A DNA stretch of 44,815 nt from Gammaproteobacteria bacterium (GTDB taxonomy: Bacteria; Pseudomonadota; Gammaproteobacteria; Steroidobacterales; Woeseiaceae). The stretch spans positions 1 to 44,815 of the forward strand of contig JAOTVR010000021.1 of the NCBI GenBank assembly GCA_029863305.1. The letters are read 5' to 3'. Made by a program: the position numbers and the translations under genes. Shown here one piece after another: positions 1-12,312 of the stretch. The number at the start of each line of letters is the position of its first letter. Within the stretch, counting starts at the first letter, position 1. The notes under the pieces were generated by a model. The model made no database searches and was not told where the DNA came from. It worked only from the letters and a program-made list of their open reading frames with translations.

Positions 1-981
1 CTGATCGCCCCGGCGCAGGCGGCAGTCTCGCCGCTGTTCAGTCAGGCCAGCGTTCTCGACATCGAACTGAAAGGACCCATTTCGACCATCGTCCGCGACT
101 CGTCCGATCGCAGCGAGCACCCTTTTCTGATATCTGCCGCAGGTGCCGTACAAGAGATCAAAGTAAAATTGCGCGGCAACAGCCGGATCGAGTTATGCAA
201 ATTCCCGCCTCTGCGGCTGAATTTTCCGCCATCGACTGCGGCCGGTTCCGTGTTCGCAGGACAGGACAAGCTCAAACTCGTTACGCATTGTAGCTCCGGG
301 GCCCGAAGCACGAGCAATGTGCTGCGCGAATACGCAGTCTATCGGATCTTCAATCTCGTGTCCGACTTCAGTTTTCGAGTACGACTGGCGCGTGTGACCT
401 ATCGGGACACGAGTCCCAGAAGGCGTGTGGACGGGCTGAACGAGCCGCAGCATGCGATCCTGATAGAATCGTCCGAAGAACTCGCGCGCCGAATCGGCGG
501 GAGCCCAGCGAACGTCAACGGCGTGACAAGACAGTCACTCGACGCGAAACAGGCAGCATTCGTTTATGTGTTTCAGTATCTGATTGGAAATGTCGACTGG
601 TCTCTTGTGACTGCGGCCAATGACAACAGCTGTTGCCACAACATCGCCGTGTTTACGGCCGATTCGCCGCGGCTTATCGTGCCGTTCGATTTCGACCTTT
701 CGCGGTTGGTCAATGCGCGATATTCGCGGTCAAACTCCGGTGCCCGCCCGCGTCCAATGCCATACCGGAAATATGTGGGCTACTGTACGTCCCGCGAATC
801 GCTTGTCGAGGCTCTGCACACGATCAAGGCAAAGAAATCCGAGATACTCGCCATCATCGAAGGTCTGCCTGAACTCAAACCCAAAGACATTGAGCGCGCA
901 ACCGAGTATCTCGACGATTTTTTCGATGAGGCCGAAGACGAGAATGCGCTGCTGGATATGTTTGAGCGTAAGTGCCTGTAG
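1..981 (+). CDS. Exported protein of unknown function (5' end cut off by window)
   Basis: The reading frame is open from the first base, with no stop before the TAG at 979-981, so the true start lies just left of the window; 326 residues are visible. The first visible residues (LIAPAQAAVS) look like the end of a signal peptide with an AQA-A cleavage site, so little is missing and the product is probably periplasmic or surface exposed. Around visible residues 53-70 there is a conserved-looking block (LRGNSR, then CKFPPLRLNF), followed by QDKLKLVTHC and LREYAVYRI. I remember this pattern from uncharacterised gammaproteobacterial proteins somewhat reminiscent of CotH-like kinases, with a later FDFDLSRLVN stretch that could be a metal-binding site. 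That resemblance is a memory-based inference, not a demonstrated homology. Back-to-back palindromes follow the stop codon. Confidence 0.6.
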   Translation: MIAPAQAAVSPLFSQASVLDIELKGPISTIVRDSSDRSEHPFLISAAGAVQEIKVKLRGNSRIELCKFPPLRLNFPPSTAAGSVFAGQDKLKLVTHCSSGARSTSNVLREYAVYRIFNLVSDFSFRVRLARVTYRDTSPRRRVDGLNEPQHAILIESSEELARRIGGSPANVNGVTRQSLDAKQAAFVYVFQYLIGNVDWSLVTAANDNSCCHNIAVFTADSPRLIVPFDFDLSRLVNARYSRSNSGARPRPMPYRKYVGYCTSRESLVEALHTIKAKKSEILAIIEGLPELKPKDIERATEYLDDFFDEAEDENALLDMFERKCL

Positions 982-993
982 GGCCGCCGGCCG

Positions 994-1017
994 GCCGTCG
1001 ACGGCAGACTGCAGTCT
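994..1017. repeat. Two abutting 12-bp perfect palindromes
   Basis: GCCGTCGACGGC (994-1005) is followed without a gap by AGACTGCAGTCT (1006-1017). Each equals its own reverse complement. They lie 12 bases after the stop of the first gene, just downstream of a GC-rich CCGGCCGG stretch. They could form a tandem hairpin that ends or stabilises the upstream transcript, but no U-run follows, so a terminator role is only a suggestion. Confidence 0.45.
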
Positions 1018-1118
1018 CGCTAAGTAAATCCCATAATTGACGCCAATTCCTCGTCGGCGCACAAATAAGCAATATGGCTCGCAAAGACAAACCTTGCAGG
1101 CCACGTCAGGAGAGCGAC

Positions 1119-1373
1119 ATGACTGAGAGAAAAATTGGCACGGTAACTCACTACTACAATAACCTGCATGTGGCAGGAGTGGCGATCACCGACGGCGAGT
1201 TGCATAGCGGCGATACCATTCATATCAAGGGCCACACGTCGGACTTCGAGCAGAAAGTCGAATCGATGCAGATCAATCATGCAGCGGTGGACACTGCCAG
1301 ACCGGGCGACCAAATCGGGTTGACGGTGGTCGAACACGCCAGAGAGCACGATACCGTCTATGCGGTAAGCTGA
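1119..1373 (+). CDS. Small EF-Tu domain II-like protein
   Basis: This 84-residue protein consists of little more than one beta-barrel of the translation-factor domain II type. Typical features are an opening like IGTVTHYYNNLHVAGVAI, a DxLxxGDTIHIKGH-like turn (HSGDTIHIKGHT), and MQINHAAVDTARPGDQIGL, which matches the domain II pattern of a -S-M-Q- strand followed by A-x-PGDxVGL. It lacks a GTPase domain. I chose the ATG at 1119 because AGGAG sits six bases ahead of it (1109-1113); an in-frame ATG at 1074 would add 15 residues but has no such signal. Small stand-alone proteins of this kind are annotated as translation elongation factor-like, with no established role. The gene is convergent with rpoS. 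Confidence 0.75.
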   Translation: MTERKIGTVTHYYNNLHVAGVAITDGELHSGDTIHIKGHTSDFEQKVESMQINHAAVDTARPGDQIGLTVVEHAREHDTVYAVS

Positions 1374-1380
1374 AATCGAT

Positions 1381-1419
1381 CGTTGCGATTCGGCCATATC
1401 TTCCCGGCCGATCGCAACG
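1381..1419. terminator. Hairpin between convergent genes
   Basis: CGTTGCGATTCGGCC (1381-1395) pairs with GGCCGATCGCAACG (1406-1419) except for one bulged base, leaving a loop of about ten bases. It lies between the stop of the EF-Tu-like gene and the stop of rpoS, as expected for a bidirectional terminator. Neither strand has a clear U-tract after the stem, so intrinsic termination is not certain. Confidence 0.45.
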
Positions 1420-1474
1420 GAATACCGGGAATCGAGTGACGAGCGTCCGTTACGCCTCCTGGTGCAACACGCGC

Positions 1475-2335
1475 TCAGTCGAGGATGACGTCGCCTGATA
1501 TGCCGCGGCTCTCCATCATGGCCCGAAGATTCTTGAGCGCGTCCAGTTGGATCTGACGCACGCGTTCCCGGGTGACACCGATCTCCGAGCCTATCTGCTC
1601 GAGCGTAGAGCGCCGATGCCCGTGCAAGCCAAAACGCCGTTCAACGACGGCGCGCTGTTTTTCGTCCAGCTTGCGTACCCAGTGATCGACAAGGTCATTG
1701 ACACAATCTCGCTGTGCGCGGCGCGGCGGTTCAGCATCACGCCCGGCCTTCAGGCGCTCTACGGGCCCCCTCTCCTGTTCGGAGCTACCGGCCCGGATGG
1801 TGACGCGATTGTGAAGCAATAACAGGCGCTCAACTTCGCCGCTCTCCTTTCCCAGGTACGCGGCGATCTCAACCGCCGATGGCTCGGTATTCTGTCGCTG
1901 GCGAATGCGCCGCGCAGCCCGCAGGCATGAGTTGATGTCCTTGATGACATGAATAGGCAATCGTACCGTGCCCGACTGATTCATGATTGCGCGTTCAATC
2001 GTCTGTCGGATCCACCAGGTCGCATACGTCGAAAATCGGAATCCTCTTTCGGGATCAAATTTTTTCACAGCATGAATCAGTCCAAGATTGCCTTCCTCGA
2101 TCAGATCCAGAAGTGGTAATCCACGATTCAGATAACGCCGGGCAATCTTGACGACGAGGCGAAGGTTGCTCTCGATCATGCGTTGACGCGCCGCCTCGTC
2201 TCCGCGTTGCGCGCGCCGGGCAAAGTGCTTTTCTTCATCCGCCGTCAGCAACGGCGAAACACCAATTTCGCTGAGATACAATTGCGTCGGATCATGCGAT
2301 GACGCCGCAACTTTTCCGTTCTGACCTTGCCGCAC
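1475..2335 (-). CDS. rpoS: RNA polymerase sigma factor RpoS
   Basis: Stationary-phase/general-stress sigma factor that directs core RNA polymerase to sigma-S promoters. Region 1.2 starts at [20 protein letters not shown]; region 2 has [27 protein letters not shown] and [20 protein letters not shown]; region 4 ends with the helix-turn-helix [21 protein letters not shown] placed the start at the GTG at 2335, which has an AGGGGG five bases upstream, giving 286 residues; an in-frame TTG at 2368 would add eleven residues. The protein lacks the roughly 40-residue acidic N-terminal part found in E. coli RpoS. The segment equivalent to the sigma finger (region 3.2) reads [18 protein letters not shown] rather than the usual acidic PLGGDSE...DILADE type. 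It lies directly downstream of nlpD, as usual, so promoters inside nlpD are likely. Confidence 0.95.
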   Translation of the reverse strand: MRQGQNGKVAASSHDPTQLYLSEIGVSPLLTADEEKHFARRAQRGDEAARQRMIESNLRLVVKIARRYLNRGLPLLDLIEEGNLGLIHAVKKFDPERGFRFSTYATWWIRQTIERAIMNQSGTVRLPIHVIKDINSCLRAARRIRQRQNTEPSAVEIAAYLGKESGEVERLLLLHNRVTIRAGSSEQERGPVERLKAGRDAEPPRRAQRDCVNDLVDHWVRKLDEKQRAVVERRFGLHGHRRSTLEQIGSEIGVTRERVRQIQLDALKNLRAMMESRGISGDVILD

Positions 2336-2387
2336 GCTAGCCCCCTTCGTAACAAGGCCGACGCACAATTCTCAGATCGAAGTCGCG

Positions 2388-3074
2388 TTATCTCGCGGGC
2401 AGAAACTGTCGCGGGTTAACCGGCTTGCCATTGCGCCTGATTTCAAAATGCAGTCGCGCCTTGCCTTCCGGCCCCTCACCCATGGTCGCTATGCGCTGGC
2501 CTTTGCTTATTGTTTCCCCTTCCTTCACCAGCAACGAAGCGTTGTACCCGTAGGCACTCAGGTAGGTGTCGTTATGCTTGAGGATAATAAGCTGACCGTA
2601 GCCGATGAGTCCACTACCGGCATACACGACCCGGCCCGATGCGGCAGATCTGATAGCCTGACCAGCCTTGCCATTGATCAATACACCCGTTCCAGTGCCC
2701 GGTCTTGCGCCAAACTCAACGTTTATTCTGCCATTGGTGGGCCAGCGCCAGGATGGGGCCGGCTGATCGGGAACCTTGGGCAGTGGCTGCGGCGCCGGTC
2801 GACTGCTCGAGCGGGGCGCCGCGGCAGACCCTGGCGACAAGCGGATCACCTGGCCTGGATGAATCAGCGAACCGTCACCAAGCCTGTTCCAGCGAGCAAC
2901 ATCCGCCGGGTCTTTGCCATACCGCCAGGCGATCGAAAACAGGGTTTCGCCGCGGCGAACGATGTGCGTGTCACGCTCTGCCGTATATCTCGGGCCCGAA
3001 CAAGCCACCAGTACCAACGCAATGTACGCGATGACGATGGTCTTGCACCGGCGCTGTCGATCTCGCGGCGGCAT
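2388..3074 (-). CDS. nlpD: Murein hydrolase activator NlpD (LysM-LytM lipoprotein)
   Basis: Outer-membrane lipoprotein that activates the amidase AmiC during daughter-cell separation. The 228-residue product starts with basic residues and a hydrophobic stretch ending in the lipobox L22-V-A-C25. A LysM peptidoglycan-binding domain follows at about residues 37-80 (HIVRRGETLFSIAWRYG), then a Pro/Ser-rich linker and a C-terminal M23/LytM domain. The zinc ligands are not kept: GVLINGKAG stands where peptidases have GxDxxxxxG, the second histidine is replaced in AYGYN, and only the last LHFEIR is preserved. It should therefore be an activator rather than an enzyme, like E. coli NlpD. The ATG at 3074 overlaps the stop of yqaA in a TGATG arrangement, which suggests translational coupling. 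An upstream in-frame start at 3140 is less likely because it would lie inside yqaA. Confidence 0.93.
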   Translation of the reverse strand: MPPRDRQRRCKTIVIAYIALVLVACSGPRYTAERDTHIVRRGETLFSIAWRYGKDPADVARWNRLGDGSLIHPGQVIRLSPGSAAAPRSSSRPAPQPLPKVPDQPAPSWRWPTNGRINVEFGARPGTGTGVLINGKAGQAIRSAASGRVVYAGSGLIGYGQLIILKHNDTYLSAYGYNASLLVKEGETISKGQRIATMGEGPEGKARLHFEIRRNGKPVNPRQFLPAR

Positions 3075-3658
3075 CAGCCACGAACCATGAACCAGGCGAT
3101 TGCCAGAGCCACCGCCATGCTGACGCCCCAACCGATCCACTCGACGTACTTGCGCAGCGTCGTCTCGAATTTGTCACCACCGAGAACCAGGAGGCCGGCA
3201 ACCAGGAAAAAGCGCGCGCCACGACCGATCACGGATGCGATGAAGAATGCCGGCAGGTTCAACGCCGCCACGCCGGCTGCAATAGTGAAGACCTTGTATG
3301 GAATGGGTGAGAATCCAGCCACAAAAATCACCCACACACCATAACGGTCAAACCAGTCGCGGCTGGTCGTATAGGCCTCCCAATAGTGTGACTGCGCGAG
3401 CCACGGTTCGATAAGTTCGAACGCGCCGACCCCGATTGCATACCCCGCGACGCCACCAAGCACTGAGAAAAAGGAAGCGACAGTCGCAAAGCGCCAGGCT
3501 CGCGTGCGATCGGCAAGGCACATCGGCGCCAACATGACATCCACCGGTATCGGGAAAAACGACGATTCCGCGAAGCTCAGAGCCGCGAGATAGCGCTCGG
3601 CGTAGCGATGGCGCGACCACGTGATGACGCGATCGTACAACGGGCCGAATAACTTCAT
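3074..3658 (-). CDS. yqaA: YqaA family membrane protein (VTT/DedA-like)
   Basis: Inner-membrane protein of 194 residues related to the DedA/VTT superfamily, in which members transport or scramble lipids. The opening [22 protein letters not shown] is followed by the family region [19 protein letters not shown], which is a re-entrant helix in this family. Further hydrophobic segments follow, including [16 protein letters not shown], and a second re-entrant-like [18 protein letters not shown]. The chosen ATG at 3658 overlaps the pcm stop as ATGA; the frame extends further upstream, but only across pcm. Position between pcm and nlpD is known from other gammaproteobacteria. The exact substrate is unknown. 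Confidence 0.88.
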   Translation of the reverse strand: MKLFGPLYDRVITWSRHRYAERYLAALSFAESSFFPIPVDVMLAPMCLADRTRAWRFATVASFFSVLGGVAGYAIGVGAFELIEPWLAQSHYWEAYTTSRDWFDRYGVWVIFVAGFSPIPYKVFTIAAGVAALNLPAFFIASVIGRGARFFLVAGLLVLGGDKFETTLRKYVEWIGWGVSMAVALAIAWFMVRG

Positions 3659-4281
3659 CCCTGCACTAGCGGAACAAAGCTCACGGCGCAAAGTGAGACT
3701 TCTTCGAAATGATCGTCTTTGCGGGTAACGAGCAGCAGATCCTGACATCCCGTTGGACCGACCGGGATCACCATTCGACCGCCAGGAGCCAGTTGCTGCA
3801 GAAGTTTTTCGGGAATCCTGGCAGCGGCTGCCGTGACGATGATGCCATCGTAAGGCGCGTACTTTGGCCAGCCCTCCCAACCATCGCCAGGCCGGAACTG
3901 CACGTTGTAAATATCGAGTTCGCGTAATCTCTGCCGTGTCTTCTTCATGAGTTCGGGTATGCGCTCGACCGTGTATATTTTTTTTACCAGCTGCGCCATG
4001 ACGGCCGTCTGATAGCCACAGCCCGTACCGATTTCGAGCACTTTTTCTCCCTCAAAACCGTCGAGCAGCGCTTCGGTCATGCGCGCCACCACCCACGGCT
4101 GGCTGATCGTCTGTCCCAGGCCGATCGGCAGCGCCGTGTCCTCGTAAGCCCGGCTTGCGAGCGCTTCATCGACAAACAGGTGTCGCGGCACATTGCGAAT
4201 TTGATTAAGTACGGCCTCTGAGCGAATACCGTGGTCCCTGAGGCGTTGCACGAGCCGGTCGCGAGTGCGCGCCGACGTCAT
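3655..4281 (-). CDS. pcm: Protein-L-isoaspartate O-methyltransferase
   Basis: Repairs age-damaged proteins by methylating L-isoaspartyl residues with S-adenosylmethionine in the cytosol. The 209-residue product shows the family signature [20 protein letters not shown], the SAM-binding motif [14 protein letters not shown], and the later motifs [12 protein letters not shown] and [11 protein letters not shown]. Its length matches E. coli Pcm (about 208). I selected the ATG at 4281, eight bases after an AGGG; the frame stays open upstream to 4353, but that part overlaps surE. It sits directly after surE and is translationally coupled to yqaA. Confidence 0.95.
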   Translation of the reverse strand: MTSARTRDRLVQRLRDHGIRSEAVLNQIRNVPRHLFVDEALASRAYEDTALPIGLGQTISQPWVVARMTEALLDGFEGEKVLEIGTGCGYQTAVMAQLVKKIYTVERIPELMKKTRQRLRELDIYNVQFRPGDGWEGWPKYAPYDGIIVTAAAARIPEKLLQQLAPGGRMVIPVGPTGCQDLLLVTRKDDHFEEVSLCAVSFVPLVQG

Positions 4282-4309
4282 GCCGATGCCCTGAATCGTA
4301 CCGCGTGAG

Positions 4310-5056
4310 CTAATCACGTCGCAGCCATTGGGCAACTTGTGGCAATGCCTCATGCCGGGTCAGGTCCACTTTCAGCGGTGTAATCGCCACGGCGCCGGCC
4401 TCCAGTGCGTGGAAATCGGTGCCCTCACCGGCATCCTGACCCGGGCCGGCTGGCCCGACCCAAAATATCGTCCTGCCATGGGGATCCTGCGATTTCACGA
4501 CCGGTTCAGACTTATGGCGAAAACCGAGGCGCGCAACTCGCAGGTCGGTGAGTTCTTCATAGGGTCGGTCGGGCACGTTGACGTTAAAGATGAACTCCGA
4601 AGGCAGTGGATCCTCCTCCAGTCGCTGTACCAGCTCCGTGGCAACCCGCGCGGCCGTATCGAAATGTCGCAATCGGTGTCCGACCAGGGAGACCGCAATG
4701 GTTGGATATCCAAGGAAGCGACCTTCCATCGCGGCTGCAACAGTCCCCGAGTAGATGACGTCGTCACCCAGATTGGCGCCGTGGTTGATGCCCGACACAA
4801 CCAGATCGGGCTCCTCTTCCAGAAAACCCGTCAATGCCAGATGTACGCAGTCCGACGGCGTGCCGTTTACCCGATACCGGTTCTCGGCGACGCGGGAAAC
4901 GCGCAGCGGGTCGTGCAGCGTCAACGAATTGCTTGCGGCAGAGCGGTTCCGATCCGGCGCAACGACTACGACGTCCGCGATTTCGGACAAGGCATCGGTC
5001 AGCACGTTGATTCCCGTTGCGAGATAGCCGTCATCGTTACTAACGAGAATTTTCAT
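4310..5056 (-). CDS. surE: 5'/3'-nucleotidase SurE
   Basis: Metal-dependent cytosolic phosphatase that acts on nucleoside 5'- and 3'-monophosphates and short polyphosphate; it supports stationary-phase survival. The 248-residue protein opens [16 protein letters not shown], with the metal-binding pair D8-D9, followed by [50 protein letters not shown] and AMEGRFLG, all diagnostic of SurE. The ATG at 5056 corresponds to the canonical start; the frame extends 18 residues further to 5110 without family similarity. It is the first gene of surE-pcm-yqaA-nlpD-rpoS and is cut off from truD by the opposite-strand smr gene, so it needs a promoter in 5057-5144. Confidence 0.96.
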   Translation of the reverse strand: MKILVSNDDGYLATGINVLTDALSEIADVVVVAPDRNRSAASNSLTLHDPLRVSRVAENRYRVNGTPSDCVHLALTGFLEEEPDLVVSGINHGANLGDDVIYSGTVAAAMEGRFLGYPTIAVSLVGHRLRHFDTAARVATELVQRLEEDPLPSEFIFNVNVPDRPYEELTDLRVARLGFRHKSEPVVKSQDPHGRTIFWVGPAGPGQDAGEGTDFHALEAGAVAITPLKVDLTRHEALPQVAQWLRRD

Positions 5057-5078
5057 GCTTGTTTCGGGACCCGGAGGA

Positions 5079-5107
5079 TTGGCGGCTTGCGACGCGCTCA
5101 CTATACT
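5079..5107 (+). promoter_or_regulatory. Sigma-70-type promoter for the smr gene
   Basis: TTGGCG (5079-5084) and TATACT (5102-5107) are separated by exactly 17 bases and point towards the smr gene, whose GTG is 38 bases further on. On the opposite strand the same AT-rich patch reads TATAGT (5105-5100) and could serve as a -10 for surE, so the two divergent promoters may overlap. Confidence 0.6.
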
Positions 5108-5144
5108 CAATGTTTACCCTGCACCATAGCCTGAGAGCACCACC

Positions 5145-5669
5145 GTGAGCGACGACGACGATCTGTTCCGCCGCGCGATGTCCGACGCGAAACCGCTGCG
5201 TTCCGAGGAGCGGGTGCATCCGCCGAAGCGAAAACCGACCCCGAAAGCACGTTTTGCACGCGCCGAGGAGAAAGCGGTCCTTCGCGAAACTCTGGAAGCC
5301 GACATCGATACGATGGAAAGAGGCAATGCCGATAGCATGCGATTTCATCGTCAGTCGGTTGGCCGCCGCACAATGCGCAAGCTGGCTCGTGGCAAATTCA
5401 GCGTCCAGGCGGAAATTGACTTGCACGGCATGACCACGGCCGAGGCGAAACCAAGGCTCGCCGACTTCATCGACTACAGCGCGCGACAGGGCCTCCTGTG
5501 CGTCCGCATCGTGCATGGCAAGGGTCTTGGCTCCGGTCATCGTGGTCCGGTCCTGAAAAACAGCGTCAATCGCTGGCTGCGGAAATGGGATACGGTGTTG
5601 GCATTTGTCTCGGCCAGGCAGGTCGATGGCGGTACCGGCGCGCTTTACGTACTCCTGCAACGACCGTGA
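5145..5669 (+). CDS. Smr/MutS2-domain protein
   Basis: This 174-residue protein has a charged, probably disordered N-terminal third and a C-terminal Smr domain (about residues 88-174). The hallmark DLHGMTTAEA motif and the later VRIVHGKGLGS motif are both present. Smr domains are nucleases or nucleic-acid binding modules; bacterial SmrB-like proteins cut mRNA at collided ribosomes, but which branch this one belongs to cannot be told by eye. The start is a GTG (5145). The gene lies on the plus strand inside the otherwise minus-strand truD-surE junction, is convergent with truD (stops four bases apart) and has its own promoter at 5079-5107. Confidence 0.88.
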   Translation: MSDDDDLFRRAMSDAKPLRSEERVHPPKRKPTPKARFARAEEKAVLRETLEADIDTMERGNADSMRFHRQSVGRRTMRKLARGKFSVQAEIDLHGMTTAEAKPRLADFIDYSARQGLLCVRIVHGKGLGSGHRGPVLKNSVNRWLRKWDTVLAFVSARQVDGGTGALYVLLQRP

Positions 5670-5673
5670 ATCG

Positions 5674-6708
5674 TTAGCAGGGCGCGGCCTGCACGGCAGC
5701 GATCTCACGCAGAACTGCCGTCGCAAAAGATCCTTTTGGCAGCCGGAATTCCAGCCACAGGGCGTCGTCTTCGATTTGCCATTTCAGGTCCTGCGGCCTG
5801 AGCCGGAGGGCCCGACTCGAAGCATCGACGCGCGCATCGATGAGTCCGGCGCATAGTTCCGGGTAATGCGCAGTGACCGTATTTTCCAACATTGCCACAT
5901 CCCCGGTTGCACACGGGGCCTTGCGCCCCCAAAGCGACGCTGTCGCGTGAATGTCGAAATCCGCGCAGCGGCTTTCAATGTCGGCCGTAAGCTGATCGAC
6001 TGCAAAGACGCTCCCCGAGCCGTCGAGGTTTGCAAGCTCCCCGGGCAAGATTTGCTCCCAACTGCCATCGCGTACCCTCGCATCGAGGATTTCGTTAAAC
6101 AGGAATGAGCGAACCGCCGAAAGTGCAATGCTGCGCTTTGCACGTGTCAGCCGCCGCCCGCCGAACAGGCTTCGACCGAGGTCAATATTTGCGCCGGCAC
6201 GCCCGAATCGCTGCTCGCCAAAATAGTTGGGTACACCGTGCGCCTCGATGTCACCGAGTCGCTTCGCCGTTGCCTCCCCTTGCATCGCCGCACCGGCACT
6301 GCGCAGCGCAATACGGAATGCGTTGCCGCGATGCGCACCCCGTTTCAGTTTGCGCCGATGCAGGCGCTGCTCGAGAATGCGTACGCCCTCGGCATCGAAC
6401 GACGCCCAGTCCGTGCCCGCCACGGAAGGGCGACGCACGCTGAACCATTGCCGCGTGATCGCCTGTCGGTCTTTGAGTCCTGCATAGCCCACGTCACGCG
6501 GCGCGATACCGGCATGTTTTGCCAGTTGCTCGCTGACCCAATGCGTGTTGGCACCGATCTTCTCCACACGAAGCCAGTCGTGTTCACCATCGTCACTGAA
6601 TTCAATATCGAGTTGCTCGGTAACGACGAAGTCGGCCGGCGTCAGCCGAATCTGTGCGGCGAACAGTGTTGGGCCGAGCGCGCGGGCCCAGTCAGGAAGA
6701 TTTGACAA
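5674..6708 (-). CDS. truD: tRNA pseudouridine(13) synthase TruD
   Basis: Isomerises U13 to pseudouridine in tRNA (Glu in E. coli). The 344-residue product has the TruD catalytic motif DVGYAGLKDRQAITRQWFSV with the nucleophile aspartate at position 80, as in E. coli, and the family elements RLTPADFVVTEQL, GVPNYFGEQRFGR, and an inserted region before a C-terminal LRPQDLKWQIEDDALWLEFRLPKGSFATAVLRE block. It begins seven bases after ftsB ends. In E. coli and Pseudomonas, ispD and ispF lie between ftsB and truD; they are absent here. Confidence 0.96.
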   Translation of the reverse strand: MSNLPDWARALGPTLFAAQIRLTPADFVVTEQLDIEFSDDGEHDWLRVEKIGANTHWVSEQLAKHAGIAPRDVGYAGLKDRQAITRQWFSVRRPSVAGTDWASFDAEGVRILEQRLHRRKLKRGAHRGNAFRIALRSAGAAMQGEATAKRLGDIEAHGVPNYFGEQRFGRAGANIDLGRSLFGGRRLTRAKRSIALSAVRSFLFNEILDARVRDGSWEQILPGELANLDGSGSVFAVDQLTADIESRCADFDIHATASLWGRKAPCATGDVAMLENTVTAHYPELCAGLIDARVDASSRALRLRPQDLKWQIEDDALWLEFRLPKGSFATAVLREIAAVQAAPC

Positions 6709-6715
6709 GGAGGTA

Positions 6716-7009
6716 CTAGCGCGCCGCGTCGGCGACGGGCACTACCTGAAAAAAAGTTTCTTTGCGACCGATCATGCCGAGATCGGTACGCGCACGTTCT
6801 TCGGCAGCCTCGGAACTTTGCTTCAGGTTGATGACTTCCGCATCCAGGGCCTGATTACGCTGACGCAACTGCTCGTTTTGCGCGCGCTGCTCGGCCACGG
6901 CAATACGCAAGTCGCGCGTCTTGCCAAAGCCTTCGGCGGTAAACCACAACTGACTTTGCAGCGTCAGCGCGGCAACCCCCAAGACCACGAGCATCCAGCG
7001 TGAATTCAC
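6716..7009 (-). CDS. ftsB: Cell division protein FtsB
   Basis: Divisome protein that joins FtsL and FtsQ in the periplasm. The 97-residue product has one N-terminal membrane helix (WMLVVLGVAALTLQSQLWF) followed by a coiled coil (about residues 27-65: RIAVAEQRAQNEQLRQRN, LDAEVINLKQ) and the family segment EERARTDLGMIGRKETFFQVV, which closely fits the E. coli protein. I chose the GTG at 7009; an in-frame TTG at 7024 would add five residues. It follows eno by 23 bases. Confidence 0.93.
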   Translation of the reverse strand: MNSRWMLVVLGVAALTLQSQLWFTAEGFGKTRDLRIAVAEQRAQNEQLRQRNQALDAEVINLKQSSEAAEERARTDLGMIGRKETFFQVVPVADAAR

Positions 7010-7032
7010 AATACCCGACCCCAACCTCGTAG

Positions 7033-10852
<3,820 letters not shown>

Positions 10853-10965
10853 TCAGTGCTTATCTCCAACCCTTGGAAACGCGCGCCGTCGTTGCAATTA
10901 AGACGGTTTTAAACGTTAACAGAACACCCGGATGGACACAACGAAAATGGAGCTGCCAGCGCGGT

Positions 10966-12312
10966 CTAATGCAGTGCCGGTCGGTTTCGCCAGTGAACGC
11001 CCAAGCCGGGTTCGCTTGCGGCTGCGGCAGCGATCCACAGATCCGCCACCGCGACCAAAGCGTCGCCGGAGTACAGCAGCGGCAGCCGCTCCCGCATCCA
11101 CGGCACGACACCCTCTTCTTGAAGTAGTTTCTTGAGTTTTCTCGTATGTGACTGACCTACAGGTTTTATTTCCTCACCACCGCTTCGAAATCTCACTTCC
11201 AGGCCGGCTCGGACCACCGCGTCCGCCAGACCCCGCGGCGCATCCGGTTCGAAATGCAGCTCACCAAGTCCCGCGTGCAACGCAATCGTCTGCGCGGCGC
11301 AATCACCCGGGATCGGCACCACAGCACCGTATTGTGCGGCCGCCCACGGCGTCAGGATGTAGACATTGTCGCGGTAGCGACGCACCTCGGCGCCCGGCCA
11401 CTGCACGACCGGCTGGGCATCGTCACGCGCCGGAATCAAGTCCGTAATCACACTCTGTAACTGTGCCGCCGGCGGTGATGGCAGACCCGTCTCCCGCACA
11501 ACATAACGCAGCACATTGCGCTGACGCTCGGGCCCAAGCGCACGCAAGCCCGTGAGCTCGAGCCGGTCAGGCCGCGTACCCAGCCGGCGGTAATCAGCGT
11601 CGGCCAGCTGATCCAATAGTTGCGATGCTTCTCCTGCCAGCGTCGCGCTGCGTCGAATCCGGTCGATGACACCCGGCCAGCGATTCTCGAGCCGCGGCAT
11701 GATGTCGTGCCGCAGATAATTGCGATCGAACTGCTGATCTTCATTCGAAGGATCGTCAATCCACGCGAGACCCTGCGCATCGGCATACTCTCGCAGCGCT
11801 GCACGCGATACGTCCAGCATTGGACGCACCAGCCACGCGTCAGCAAACGGGCGGACCGCAGCGATGCCCGCCAGCCCCGCCGGTCCGCTGCCGCGCATCA
11901 GATTCAGCAACAATGTCTCGGCCTGATCGTCCTTGTGATGGGCCGACAGCAGCCAGTCGCCGTGCTCGACCACCGACCTGAGCGCGTTGTAGCGCGCTTC
12001 ACGTGCGGCCGCTTCCGCCCCGTGTCCGGATCGGCCGGGAATCCGGACAGCCATATCGATGAACTCAACGCCGAGCGACTGCGCGAAGGATCGGCAGTGC
12101 CTGCACCAGGCAGCCGAATCACTGTGCAGGCCATGGTCTACATGCACGGCAAGCAGGGGGGGCGCAGCAGCATCGCGCGACAGGGCGAGCGCATGCAGCA
12201 AGACTGTAGAATCAAGACCGCCGCTGAATGCCACGACATAGCGGCGGGGAGCACCCGCGAGACCGGCCAACTCCGCGAGCTTACGTTGCAGAGTCTGCCG
12301 CTCGAAACTCAC
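10966..12312 (-). CDS. tilS: tRNA(Ile)-lysidine synthetase
   Basis: Converts C34 of the CAU-anticodon isoleucine tRNA to lysidine, changing its decoding from AUG to AUA. The 448-residue protein has the N-type ATP pyrophosphatase P-loop SGGLDST at residues 30-36, the motif [16 protein letters not shown], the conserved [21 protein letters not shown], and a C-terminal TilS substrate domain ([40 protein letters not shown]). The start overlaps the accA stop by four bases (ATGA). Confidence 0.96.
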   Translation of the reverse strand: MSFERQTLQRKLAELAGLAGAPRRYVVAFSGGLDSTVLLHALALSRDAAAPPLLAVHVDHGLHSDSAAWCRHCRSFAQSLGVEFIDMAVRIPGRSGHGAEAAAREARYNALRSVVEHGDWLLSAHHKDDQAETLLLNLMRGSGPAGLAGIAAVRPFADAWLVRPMLDVSRAALREYADAQGLAWIDDPSNEDQQFDRNYLRHDIMPRLENRWPGVIDRIRRSATLAGEASQLLDQLADADYRRLGTRPDRLELTGLRALGPERQRNVLRYVVRETGLPSPPAAQLQSVITDLIPARDDAQPVVQWPGAEVRRYRDNVYILTPWAAAQYGAVVPIPGDCAAQTIALHAGLGELHFEPDAPRGLADAVVRAGLEVRFRSGGEEIKPVGQSHTRKLKKLLQEEGVVPWMRERLPLLYSGDALVAVADLWIAAAAASEPGLGVHWRNRPALH

